Assembly: GCA_034522075.1 (NCBI GenBank)
Contig: JAXHLO010000012.1
Span: forward strand, 5,077-69,076
From: UBA7803 sp034522075
Lineage (GTDB): Bacteria; Pseudomonadota; Gammaproteobacteria; Pseudomonadales; Azotimanducaceae
Direction of reading: 5' to 3'
Length of the DNA stretch: 64,000 nt
A program made the translations under genes and the position numbers. This document shows, in pieces, positions 26,079-34,046 of the stretch. Every line of letters begins with the position of its first letter. The stretch's first letter is position 1. The notes below the pieces were generated by a model. That model ran no database searches and had not been told where the DNA came from. It saw only the letters and a program-made list of their open reading frames with translations.

Positions 26079-27995
26079 TTGTCTGACATGGGAAAAAACC
26101 TGCTGCTCTGGCTGATCATCGCAGCCGTGCTGCTGACGGTGTTCAACAATTTCAACGTGAAGCCGGAGCCGCAATCCCTGAGCTATTCCGAGTTCATCCA
26201 GCAGGTCCGCAGCGACGCCATCCGCGAGGTCACCATCGGTGAGCAGATGATTCGCGGCTTCGACCGCTCCAATGAGGAATTTCAGGTCATCCGCCCGCCG
26301 GCGCTGAACGATCAGAAGCTGCTCGACGACCTGTACAACCACAACGTCGAGATTGCCGGCAAGATGCCCGATCAGCAGAGCATCTGGGCGCAGCTGCTGA
26401 TCGCCAGCTTTCCCATCCTCATCATCATTGCCGTGTTCATGCTGTTCATGCGGCAGATGCAGGGCGGCGGCGGTGGCCGCGGCGGACCCATGGCATTCGG
26501 CAAGAGCAAGGCCCGGCTGCTGTCCGAAGACCAGATCAAAACCACCTTCGCCGATGTGGCTGGTGTGGACGAGGCCAAGGAAGACGTGCAGGAACTCGTG
26601 GAATTTCTGCGCGATCCGGGCAAGTTCCAGCGCCTGGGCGGGCGCATTCCCCGCGGCATTCTCATGGTCGGGCAGCCGGGTACCGGTAAGACCCTGCTGG
26701 CCAAGGCCATCGCCGGCGAAGCCAAGGTGCCGTTCTTCTCCATTTCCGGGTCGGATTTCGTGGAGATGTTCGTCGGCGTGGGCGCTTCCCGGGTGCGTGA
26801 CATGTTCGAACAGGCCAAGAAGCAGGCGCCGTGCATCATCTTTATTGATGAGATCGACGCCGTAGGCCGCCACCGCGGTGCCGGCCTGGGCGGCGGCCAT
26901 GACGAACGGGAGCAGACCCTCAACCAGCTGCTGGTGGAAATGGACGGCTTCGAGCCGAACGACGGCATCATCGTCATCGCCGCTACCAACCGGCCGGACG
27001 TGCTCGACCCGGCGCTCCTGCGCCCGGGGCGCTTCGATCGCCAGGTGGTCGTGAGCTTGCCGGACATCCGCGGCCGCGAACAGATCGTCAAAGTGCACAT
27101 GCGCAAGGTTCCGCTGGCGGACGACGTGGAGCCTGCGGTCATTGCCCGCGGCACACCGGGTTTTTCCGGTGCCGATCTGGCCAATCTGGTGAACGAGGCT
27201 GCCCTGTTTGCCGCACGTGCGGGTCAGCGCCTGGTCAGCATGGAGCAGTTCGAAAAGGCCAAAGACAAGATCATGATGGGCGCGGAGCGCAAATCCATGG
27301 TCATGTCGGAGAAGGAGAAGCGCAACACCGCCTATCACGAGGCGGGTCACGCCATCGTCGGCCGGCTGGTGCCGGATCATGATCCGGTCTACAAAGTTTC
27401 CATCATTCCGCGCGGACGGGCACTGGGGGTCACCATGTTTCTGCCGGAGGAAGACCGCTACAGCTTCAGCCGGCAGACCATCATCAGCCAGATCTGCAGT
27501 CTGTTCGGCGGGCGCATCGCCGAAGAGATGATTCTGGGGCCGGAATACGTGACCACGGGAGCAGCCAACGACATCGAGCGCGCGACCCACCTGGCGCGCA
27601 ACATGATCACCAAGTGGGGCCTCTCCACCAAGCTCGGCCCCATTCAGTATGCTGACGACGAGGGCGAACCCTTTCTCGGCATGTCGGCGGGCATGCGGCC
27701 CAAACAGTTCTCCGACGAGACGGCCCGCGCTATCGACGAAGAGGTCCGGGCGATCATCGATCAGTGTTACGGCACGGCAAAGACCTTGCTCGAAGAGAAC
27801 AAGGATAAGCTGCACACCATGGCCAACGCGCTGGTGGAATTCGAAACCATCACCGCCGAGCAGATCGATGACATCATGGCCGGCGGCCAGCCGCGCGCGC
27901 CGGGCGATCTGCCGCCGCCGGGTTCCGGCACACCGGACGCCAAGCCCGAAGCGCCGGGAGACGCGCCCATCGGCGGCCCAGCCGAAGAGCACTGA
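26079..27995 (+). CDS. ftsH: ATP-dependent zinc metalloprotease FtsH
   Basis: A 638-aa inner-membrane AAA+ protease. It has two membrane helices (about 7-22 and 103-123) around a periplasmic domain. The AAA module has Walker A GQPGTGKT, Walker B CIIFIDEIDAVGR and second-region RPGRFDRQV. The zinc site is HEAGHAIVG with a distal Asp in the following helix. It starts at TTG 26079, with AAGAGGA eight bases before; the next ATG (26088) is too far from that site. The C-terminal 30 residues are Pro/Gly-rich. It degrades sigma-32, LpxC-type and damaged membrane proteins in relatives. Confidence 0.98.
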   Translation: MSDMGKNLLLWLIIAAVLLTVFNNFNVKPEPQSLSYSEFIQQVRSDAIREVTIGEQMIRGFDRSNEEFQVIRPPALNDQKLLDDLYNHNVEIAGKMPDQQSIWAQLLIASFPILIIIAVFMLFMRQMQGGGGGRGGPMAFGKSKARLLSEDQIKTTFADVAGVDEAKEDVQELVEFLRDPGKFQRLGGRIPRGILMVGQPGTGKTLLAKAIAGEAKVPFFSISGSDFVEMFVGVGASRVRDMFEQAKKQAPCIIFIDEIDAVGRHRGAGLGGGHDEREQTLNQLLVEMDGFEPNDGIIVIAATNRPDVLDPALLRPGRFDRQVVVSLPDIRGREQIVKVHMRKVPLADDVEPAVIARGTPGFSGADLANLVNEAALFAARAGQRLVSMEQFEKAKDKIMMGAERKSMVMSEKEKRNTAYHEAGHAIVGRLVPDHDPVYKVSIIPRGRALGVTMFLPEEDRYSFSRQTIISQICSLFGGRIAEEMILGPEYVTTGAANDIERATHLARNMITKWGLSTKLGPIQYADDEGEPFLGMSAGMRPKQFSDETARAIDEEVRAIIDQCYGTAKTLLEENKDKLHTMANALVEFETITAEQIDDIMAGGQPRAPGDLPPPGSGTPDAKPEAPGDAPIGGPAEEH

Positions 27996-28004
27996 CCAGC
28001 CGCG

Positions 28005-28880
28005 GTGCTGCCGCGGGTGAGCAGGTATCTCGACTGCCGCGGCCGGCGGCTCGATCTTTCCCGGCCGCGCATCATGGGGGTGATGAATATCACCCCCGAT
28101 TCGTTCTCCGACGGCGGGCGCTTCCTGCGTGACCGCGCAGATGTACCCCGCATCCTGGATTCGGCGCATGCCATGCTGGCCGACGGCGCCGCCATTCTCG
28201 ACATCGGCGGGGAATCCACCCGACCCGGCGCCGAAGGGGTCAGTGCCGACGAGGAACTGCGCCGTGTGATGCCCGTCCTGGAACGGCTGCTGGAACTCGA
28301 TACCATCATCTCCCTGGATACCAGCAAGCCCGCGGTGGCGGCGCAGGGCCTGGAAGCCGGCGTGCACCTGGTCAATGACGTCACCGGCGGTCGTGATCCG
28401 CGAATGCTCGAGGCGGTAGCTGCCAGCCAGGCGGCGCTTTGCATCATGCACATGCAGGGTGAGCCCCGCAGCATGCAGACTGCGCCCCGCTACACGGACG
28501 TGGTTCGTGAGGTCCACGCCTTCCTGGCCGCCCAGGCGGCGGACTGCCGGCGTGCGGGCATTGCCGACCACGCCCTGCTGCTGGACCCGGGGTTCGGCTT
28601 CGGTAAGACGCTGGCGCACAATCTGGTTTTGCTCCGGCACCTGGCGGCCGTACGGGTCGACGATCTGCCGCTGCTGGCCGGTCTGTCGCGCAAAACCATG
28701 GTCGGCACCGTGACCGGGCGTCCCGTCACGCAGCGCACCGCCGGCAGCGTCGCTGCCGCATTGCTGGCGGTTCAGCACGGTGCCGACGTCGTGCGTGTTC
28801 ACGACGTGGCGGAAACGGCGGATGCACTGAACATGCTGGCGGCTCTGGAGGGGGCCGAAATGGAGGGTGATCAAGCGTGA
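28005..28880 (+). CDS. folP: dihydropteroate synthase FolP
   Basis: A 291-aa TIM-barrel enzyme of folate synthesis, joining p-aminobenzoate to dihydropterin pyrophosphate. Signatures are GVMNITPDSFSDGGRF, DIGGESTRPGAEGVS and DPGFGFGKTLAHN, with the C-terminal VHDVAETADALNM. The start is GTG (28005 or 28017). It follows ftsH by nine bases and overlaps glmM by four bases (GTGA), so ftsH-folP-glmM are probably one transcript. The folK gene, often in this region near pcnB in relatives, is not in the window. Confidence 0.97.
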   Translation: MLPRVSRYLDCRGRRLDLSRPRIMGVMNITPDSFSDGGRFLRDRADVPRILDSAHAMLADGAAILDIGGESTRPGAEGVSADEELRRVMPVLERLLELDTIISLDTSKPAVAAQGLEAGVHLVNDVTGGRDPRMLEAVAASQAALCIMHMQGEPRSMQTAPRYTDVVREVHAFLAAQAADCRRAGIADHALLLDPGFGFGKTLAHNLVLLRHLAAVRVDDLPLLAGLSRKTMVGTVTGRPVTQRTAGSVAAALLAVQHGADVVRVHDVAETADALNMLAALEGAEMEGDQA

Positions 28881-30208
28881 GCAGAAAATACTTCGGAACC
28901 GATGGCATACGCGGCCGGGTGGGAGAGCATCCCATTACCCCGGAATTCTGCCTGCGCCTGGGGTGGGCCGTGGGCAAAGTGTTCGCCAGGCAGGGCGCCA
29001 GCCATGTGCTGATCGGCAAGGACACCCGGATTTCCGGCTACATGCTGGAATCGGTGCTGGAGTCGGGACTGGTGTCGGCGGGCGCCAACGTCAGCCTGCT
29101 CGGGCCCATGCCGACCCCGGCCGTGGCCTATCTGACCCGCACGCTGCGTGCCGACGCCGGTATCGTCATCAGTGCCTCGCACAATCCCCATCATGACAAC
29201 GGCATCAAATTCTTCGATCATGACGGCAATAAGCTGGACGACGCTGTGGAGCTGGAGATCGAGGCCCAGCTCGAAGGCACCATGACCTGCTCCGGCTCGG
29301 ATGAGCTGGGCAAGGCAGCGCGCATCGACGACGCCGCCGGCCGCTATATCGAGTTCTGCAAAGCGACGGTGAACCGCGGGTTCCGTCTGCGCGGGCTGAA
29401 GGTGGTCCTGGACTGTGCCAATGGCGCCACGTACCACGTGGCGCCCGGGGTATTCGAGGAACTGGGTGCTCAGATCGACGTCATCGGCAATGCGCCCAAT
29501 GGCCGCAACATCAACGATGACTGCGGTTCCACGGCGCCGTCCGCACTGGCGCGGCGGGTGCTGGAGACCGGTGCCGATGTGGGGATCGCCTTCGACGGCG
29601 ACGGTGACCGCGTGGTCATGGTGGATCATCGCGGCGAGATCGTGGACGGCGACGAACTGCTGCTGGTCATTGCCGAGCACCGCGCCCGGCAGGGTATGCT
29701 CGACGGCGGGGTGGTAGGTACGGTCATGTCCAATCTGGGTCTGGAGCGGGCCCTGGCCGGGCTCGGCATTCCATTCTGCCGGGCCAAGGTAGGTGACCGC
29801 TACGTGCTCGAGCTCATGGCGGAACAGAACTGGCAGCTCGGCGGTGAAACCTCGGGCCATCTGCTGTGTCTGGATCTGACCACCACCGGTGATGCCATCG
29901 TCGCGGCGCTGCAGGTCATGGTGCCCATGGTGGAACAGCAGCGTTCGCTGCACGAGCTCAAGCAGAGCATGACCAAGATGCCGCAGACCATGGTCAACGT
30001 GCGGGTTGCAGACCCAGCGGGAAAAGCAGCTTGTGCGGAGGTAGCCGATGCGGTTCAGGCCATGGATCGGCGCCTGAAGGGCCGCGGGCGGATTCTGATC
30101 CGGCCGTCCGGCACCGAACCGGTGATCCGCGTCATGGTCGAAGGCGAGGATCCTGCCGAGGTGGGCGATATCGCCCACGAACTGGCGGACGTGGTACGCG
30201 GCAGCTGA
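28877..30208 (+). CDS. glmM: phosphoglucosamine mutase GlmM
   Basis: A 443-aa alpha-D-phosphohexomutase converting glucosamine-6-P to glucosamine-1-P for cell-wall precursor synthesis. The start KYFGTDGIRGRVGEHPI matches the family. The phosphoserine loop is ISASHNPHHDNGIK, the Mg loop DGDGDRVVMVD, the sugar loop GGETSGHLL and the phosphate-binding RPSGTEPVIRVM. It starts at GTG 28877, overlapping the folP stop. Confidence 0.98.
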   Translation: MSRKYFGTDGIRGRVGEHPITPEFCLRLGWAVGKVFARQGASHVLIGKDTRISGYMLESVLESGLVSAGANVSLLGPMPTPAVAYLTRTLRADAGIVISASHNPHHDNGIKFFDHDGNKLDDAVELEIEAQLEGTMTCSGSDELGKAARIDDAAGRYIEFCKATVNRGFRLRGLKVVLDCANGATYHVAPGVFEELGAQIDVIGNAPNGRNINDDCGSTAPSALARRVLETGADVGIAFDGDGDRVVMVDHRGEIVDGDELLLVIAEHRARQGMLDGGVVGTVMSNLGLERALAGLGIPFCRAKVGDRYVLELMAEQNWQLGGETSGHLLCLDLTTTGDAIVAALQVMVPMVEQQRSLHELKQSMTKMPQTMVNVRVADPAGKAACAEVADAVQAMDRRLKGRGRILIRPSGTEPVIRVMVEGEDPAEVGDIAHELADVVRGS

Positions 30209-30297
30209 CCGGCGTGCTGCACCGCCGCCGACAGCGGCGTTGTGCGCCGTGAGCCGAGCCGGTACCATTGCGCGCCTTTTTCGACACAGCGGCCAGC

Positions 30298-31068
30298 ATG
30301 CGTAAGCCCCTGATTGCCGGGAACTGGAAGATGCATGGCAGCTCGGCATTCGTCGCGGATTACGCCGCCGCGCTGACCGCGCCAGGCGCCGATGTAGAAC
30401 TTCTGCTGCTGCCGCCGGCGCCCTATCTGCGCGAGCTGCAGACGGCGCTGCACGGCATGAGTGTGGAACTCGGCGTGCAGAACGTCCACGACCAGCCGGA
30501 AGGGGCCTATACGGGCGAACTGTCGGCGGAAATGGCCAGGGACCTGGGCGCCGGGTGGGCGCTGGTGGGTCACTCGGAGCGGCGGGCCCTGTGCGGCGAA
30601 ACTGACGCCGTGGTCGCCGCCAAGGTGGTCGCCGCACGGCGCGCCGGGCTGGCGGCGCTGTTGTGCGTCGGCGAAACCCTGGCAGAGCGGGAAGCCGGCT
30701 CTGCCGAGGCAGTGGTGCAACGGCAGATCCGCGCGCTGGCGGATCATGCCGGCGTCGAGGCCTTCAGCGGCCTCACCATTGCCTATGAGCCGGTCTGGGC
30801 CATCGGCACCGGGCGCACGGCCACACCGGAACAGGCCCAGGAGATGCATGCCCTGGTGCGGCAATGCGTGGGCGATCTGTGCGGCCGCCCTGCTGCGGCC
30901 CGGCTGCGGGTCTTGTACGGTGGCAGCGTTAAGCCCGACAATGCCGCCGCGCTGCTGGGGCAGACCGACATCGACGGTGCCCTGGTAGGCGGCGCTGCGC
31001 TGAAGGCGGCGGATTTCGCCGCTATCGCGGCCGCCGCCGGCGGCACAACAATTGGAGATCACGAGTGA
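30298..31068 (+). CDS. tpiA: triosephosphate isomerase TpiA
   Basis: A 256-aa TIM barrel interconverting dihydroxyacetone phosphate and glyceraldehyde 3-phosphate. Catalytic Lys is in GNWKMHGS, His in VGHSERRAL and Glu in AYEPVWAIGTG. The flexible loop and YGGSVKPDN phosphate site are present. ATG 30298 begins MRKPLIAGNWKM, as in E. coli; an earlier in-frame start would add ten unrelated residues. Its stop overlaps the secG start by four bases. Confidence 0.98.
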   Translation: MRKPLIAGNWKMHGSSAFVADYAAALTAPGADVELLLLPPAPYLRELQTALHGMSVELGVQNVHDQPEGAYTGELSAEMARDLGAGWALVGHSERRALCGETDAVVAAKVVAARRAGLAALLCVGETLAEREAGSAEAVVQRQIRALADHAGVEAFSGLTIAYEPVWAIGTGRTATPEQAQEMHALVRQCVGDLCGRPAAARLRVLYGGSVKPDNAAALLGQTDIDGALVGGAALKAADFAAIAAAAGGTTIGDHE

Positions 31069-31433
31069 ATTTGTCGACCATGGAAACGGTTCTGCTGGCG
31101 CTGCTGGTGGCGGACGCGCTGGCACTGGCGACCCTGGTGCTGATGCAGCATGGTAAGGGCGCCGACGTGGGTGCCGCATTCGGCAGCGGCGGGGCCAACA
31201 CCGTATTCGGCAGCGCCGGGTCGGCCTCCTTTCTGACCAGAGCGACGGTCTGGCTGGCCGTCGGCTTTTTCCTGATTTCCTTCGGTCTGGCTTATACGGC
31301 CAAGGAGCGGGCGGCCGCTATGGACACCCTGGGAATTCCGCAGGTTGAACAGACCGACGCTCCGGCTGCGCCGGCCGAAGAACGGTTGACTCCAGAGCCT
31401 GAGGGTGTAGATTCCGACATCCCTGACGTATGA
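31065..31433 (+). CDS. secG: protein translocase subunit SecG
   Basis: A 122-aa SecYEG subunit with two membrane helices (about 6-22 and 60-78). Between them is the conserved LMQHGKGADVGAAFGSGGANTVFGS (shown here only as a region, about 27-51). The C-terminal 40 residues are acidic and Pro-rich, variable in the family. GTG 31065 has GGAG nine bases upstream and overlaps the tpiA stop. The pair of tRNA genes follows, as in Pseudomonas and E. coli. Confidence 0.96.
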   Translation: MNLSTMETVLLALLVADALALATLVLMQHGKGADVGAAFGSGGANTVFGSAGSASFLTRATVWLAVGFFLISFGLAYTAKERAAAMDTLGIPQVEQTDAPAAPAEERLTPEPEGVDSDIPDV

Positions 31434-31469
31434 GGGGCCCGATAAACAGTCGGGATGCCTGCAATCACT

Positions 31470-31556
31470 GCCGAAGTGGTGAAATTGGTAGACACGCTAC
31501 CTTGAGGGGGTAGTGGGCTAACGCCCGTGGAGGTTCGAGTCCTCTCTTCGGCACCA
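31470..31556 (+). tRNA. tRNA-Leu(GAG)
   Basis: A class II tRNA of 87 nt. The acceptor stem GCCGAAG pairs with CTTCGGC (31546-31552), the discriminator is A and CCA is encoded. The anticodon loop TTGAGGG lies between CTACC and GGTAG, giving GAG. A long variable arm (GTGGGCTAACGCCCGT region) is followed by the GGTTCGAGTCC T-arm. It lies directly after secG. Confidence 0.97.
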
Positions 31557-31566
31557 ACATCGCCGG

Positions 31567-31595
31567 TTGCTAGTGTGCACCGTACTCCCTATAAT
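31567..31595 (+). promoter_or_regulatory. sigma-70 promoter for tRNA-fMet and the nusA operon
   Basis: TTGCTA (31567-31572), exactly 17 bases, then a perfect TATAAT (31590-31595). Transcription would begin about 31602, seven bases before the initiator tRNA. The same -35 hexamer TTGCTA is used at the rRNA promoter at the end of the window. Confidence 0.8.
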
Positions 31596-31608
31596 TCGCG
31601 CTCGCTGA

Positions 31609-31685
<77 letters not shown>

Positions 31686-31694
31686 AAGGATTCG

Positions 31695-31718
31695 AAGGGC
31701 CCGAATGAGGGCCTTTTT
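31695..31718 (+). terminator. intrinsic terminator after tRNA-fMet
   Basis: AAGG(G)CCC (31695-31702, one bulged G) pairs with GGGCCTT (31709-31715) over a six-base loop, and the T-run 31714-31718 follows. It sits ten bases after the tRNA, in the position of the metY attenuator region of E. coli, so read-through probably controls rimP-nusA-infB. Confidence 0.7.
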
Positions 31719-31881
31719 CGTAGCAGGTTCGAAGGTAATCGGGCCCGGAAGAGGTACCTGGCGTACCTGACACGGCCAGTCACCCTGCGAAACATCCTTG
31801 AGAGGTAGCCACCTCGTATCGGTGGGTCGCCTGTGCGTTGTCGGCAAGGGCCCGGAATACCGGGTGGCGCCGACCGAAAAG

Positions 31882-31908
31882 AAAATGGGCGTCAGCCCAT
31901 TTTTTTTT
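31882..31908 (+). terminator. strong intrinsic terminator in the rimP-nusA leader
   Basis: AAAATGGGC (31882-31890) pairs perfectly with GCCCATTTT, loop GTCA, followed by a run of nine Ts ending at 31908. It lies about 54 bases before the rimP start and well after the tRNA. With the earlier terminator this gives two stop signals between promoter and rimP, consistent with NusA-dependent attenuation of its own operon. The 277-base gap otherwise holds no gene; a minus-strand frame there is not convincing. Confidence 0.85.
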
Positions 31909-31961
31909 CGGCGTCCGCACAACGCCGCGGTGCGGGAACAACACGAGTCGCTCGGAGTAAG

Positions 31962-32438
31962 TTGAACAGACGCGAAGACCAGATCGAAACCCTCCTGACA
32001 CCTGTTGTGGAAGCGCTGGGTTGTGAGTTGTGGGGTGTGGAGTATCAGGCCCAGGGCAAACGGTCGCGGCTGCGTGTGTTCATAGAACGCCCGGAAGGCG
32101 TCAGTGTGGAGGATTGCGAGCGCGTGAGCCGCGAGATCAGTGATCTGCTGGATGTGGAGGACGTCATTCCAGCGACGTATACGCTGGAGGTGTCCTCACC
32201 GGGCCTGGACCGGATTCTGTTCAAGGCCGTTCATTATCAGCTCAATGTCGGCGCGACCGTCGATGTGCGCCTGAATTTTCCGCTGGAAGGTAGGAAGCAC
32301 ATCGTGGGCGTACTGGCCGGGGTCGAGGATGACGAAGTGATCGTGCGTCCGCAGGACATCGTGGACGGCAACGGCGAGGAGTACGTTCTGCCGCTTGACA
32401 ATATTCAACGTGCGCGGCTGGTTCCGCAATTCGACTGA
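31962..32438 (+). CDS. rimP: ribosome maturation factor RimP
   Basis: A 158-aa protein for 30S subunit maturation. The N-terminal domain has TLLTPVVEALGCELWGVEY and CERVSREISDLLDVED, then the signature LEVSSPGLDRILF. The C-terminal Sm-like domain ends in LDNIQRARLVPQF, as in E. coli. The start is TTG 31962 with GGAG four bases before; earlier in-frame starts run through the terminator and are rejected. Confidence 0.96.
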   Translation: MNRREDQIETLLTPVVEALGCELWGVEYQAQGKRSRLRVFIERPEGVSVEDCERVSREISDLLDVEDVIPATYTLEVSSPGLDRILFKAVHYQLNVGATVDVRLNFPLEGRKHIVGVLAGVEDDEVIVRPQDIVDGNGEEYVLPLDNIQRARLVPQFD

Positions 32439-32482
32439 TCGACCGAATGACATTCGGCCTTGACTGAAGGATCGAACGAGAT

Positions 32483-34027
32483 ATGAGTAAAGAAGTGCTT
32501 CTGGTCGTGGAATCCGTCTCCCACGAGAAAGGCGTACCCAAAGATGTGATCTTCGGGGCGATCGAGGCTGCCTTGGCTATGGCCACCAAGAAGCGCTACG
32601 ACGAGAACGCCGAATTCCGGGTGTCGATCAATCGAGAGTCCGGCGACTACGAGACCTCCCGGGTCTGGACCGTGGCCGATCCCGAGGAGGTGGCCCAGGC
32701 GGCCAGCGAGGCGGAAGACGACGACGAAGAAGATCTGCAGTGGAACCCGGCCGCTCAATTGACCGTGGACGAAGCGCGCGAGCGCCAACCCGACGCGCAA
32801 CTCGGCGACGTCATCGAGGAACCGGTGGAGTCGGTGGAGTTCGGGCGCATTGCCGCTCAGACCGCGAAGCAGGTCATCGTCCAGAAAGTCCGGGAGGCCG
32901 AGCGTGCGCAGGTGGTGGACGCCTATCAGCCGCGGGTCGGCGAGCTGGTGAGCGGCCAGGTGAAGAAGCTGGGCCGCGACAGCATCATCGTCGATCTGGG
33001 CAACAACGCCGAAGGCCTGCTCACCCGTGAGCATCTGATTCCGCGGGAGACCTTCCGCACCGGAGATCGCCTGCGGGCACTGCTGCTCGAGGTTCGGCCG
33101 GACAACCGGGGGCCGCAGCTCATCCTGACGCGCACCTCGCCGCGCATGCTCATCGAGCTGTTCAAGATCGAAGTGCCGGAAATCGCCGAGGACATCATCG
33201 AGATTCGCGGCGCGGCACGCGACGCCGGTTCCCGGGCGAAGATCGCCGTGCGGACCAATGACGGGCGGATCGATCCGGTGGGTGCCTGTGTGGGCATGCG
33301 CGGGTCGCGGGTGCAGGCGGTGTCCGGCGAACTGGCCGGCGAACGCATCGACATCGTGCCGTGGGACGACAATCCGGCTCAGCTCGTGATCAACGCCATG
33401 GCGCCGGCCGAGGTGGAATCCATCGTGATGGACGAAGACACCGGATCCATGGATATCGCGGTGGCTGAGGACAACCTGGCCCAGGCCATCGGCCGCGGCG
33501 GCCAGAACGTGCGGCTGGCCAGCGAGCTCACCGGCTGGACGCTCAACATCATGACTCAGGAAGAAGCCACGGCGAAACAGGAAGAGGAAGCCGGCAAGCT
33601 CATGGGTGAATTCATGGAGTCCCTGTCGGTGGACGAGGACGTGGCTGCCGTGCTGGTGGAAGAAGGTTTCACCACGCTGGAAGAAATCGCCTATGTGCCC
33701 CTCGAGGAGATGAAGGGCATCGAAGGCTTCGACGAGGAGATCGTCACCGAGCTGCGCAACCGGGCGAAGGATGCACTGCTCACCAAGGCCATCGCCAGCG
33801 AGGAGCTGCTCGGCGAGAAAGAGCCGGCAGAAGATCTCCTGACCATGGAAGGTATGGATCGTCACCTGGCCTATTTGCTGGCCAACAACGAAATAGTGAC
33901 CATGGAAGATCTGGCGGAGCTCGCGGTCCCGGATCTGCTGGAGATCGCTACGGATCTGTCCGAGGAGAAGGCCGCTGAACTGATCATGACCGCCCGGGCG
34001 CCATGGTTCGAAGACGCCGAGGAATAA
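32483..34027 (+). CDS. nusA: transcription termination/antitermination factor NusA
   Basis: A 514-aa NusA with the full gammaproteobacterial architecture. The RNA-polymerase-binding N-domain (1-130) is followed by an S1 domain (LVSGQVKKLGRDSIIVDLGN), KH1 (DPVGACVGMRGSRVQAV) and KH2 (AEDNLAQAIGRGGQNVRLA), and two C-terminal acidic repeats with EGFTTLEEIAYVPLEEM and NNEIVTMEDLAELAVPDL. It controls pausing, intrinsic termination and rRNA antitermination. It lies in the rimP-nusA-infB operon. Confidence 0.98.
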   Translation: MSKEVLLVVESVSHEKGVPKDVIFGAIEAALAMATKKRYDENAEFRVSINRESGDYETSRVWTVADPEEVAQAASEAEDDDEEDLQWNPAAQLTVDEARERQPDAQLGDVIEEPVESVEFGRIAAQTAKQVIVQKVREAERAQVVDAYQPRVGELVSGQVKKLGRDSIIVDLGNNAEGLLTREHLIPRETFRTGDRLRALLLEVRPDNRGPQLILTRTSPRMLIELFKIEVPEIAEDIIEIRGAARDAGSRAKIAVRTNDGRIDPVGACVGMRGSRVQAVSGELAGERIDIVPWDDNPAQLVINAMAPAEVESIVMDEDTGSMDIAVAEDNLAQAIGRGGQNVRLASELTGWTLNIMTQEEATAKQEEEAGKLMGEFMESLSVDEDVAAVLVEEGFTTLEEIAYVPLEEMKGIEGFDEEIVTELRNRAKDALLTKAIASEELLGEKEPAEDLLTMEGMDRHLAYLLANNEIVTMEDLAELAVPDLLEIATDLSEEKAAELIMTARAPWFEDAEE

Positions 34028-34046
34028 CTGTTCTAGGGAATACGGC

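Noticed and set aside
25845..28874. Very long open frame (about 1000 codons) on the minus strand
   Set aside because: It is antisense to ftsH and folP, whose motifs are complete; its sequence is His/Gln/Arg-rich as expected for the shadow of a GC-rich gene.
31780..32001. 73-codon minus-strand frame in the nusA leader
   Set aside because: It crosses the perfect terminator hairpin and the rimP start region and has no ribosome site.
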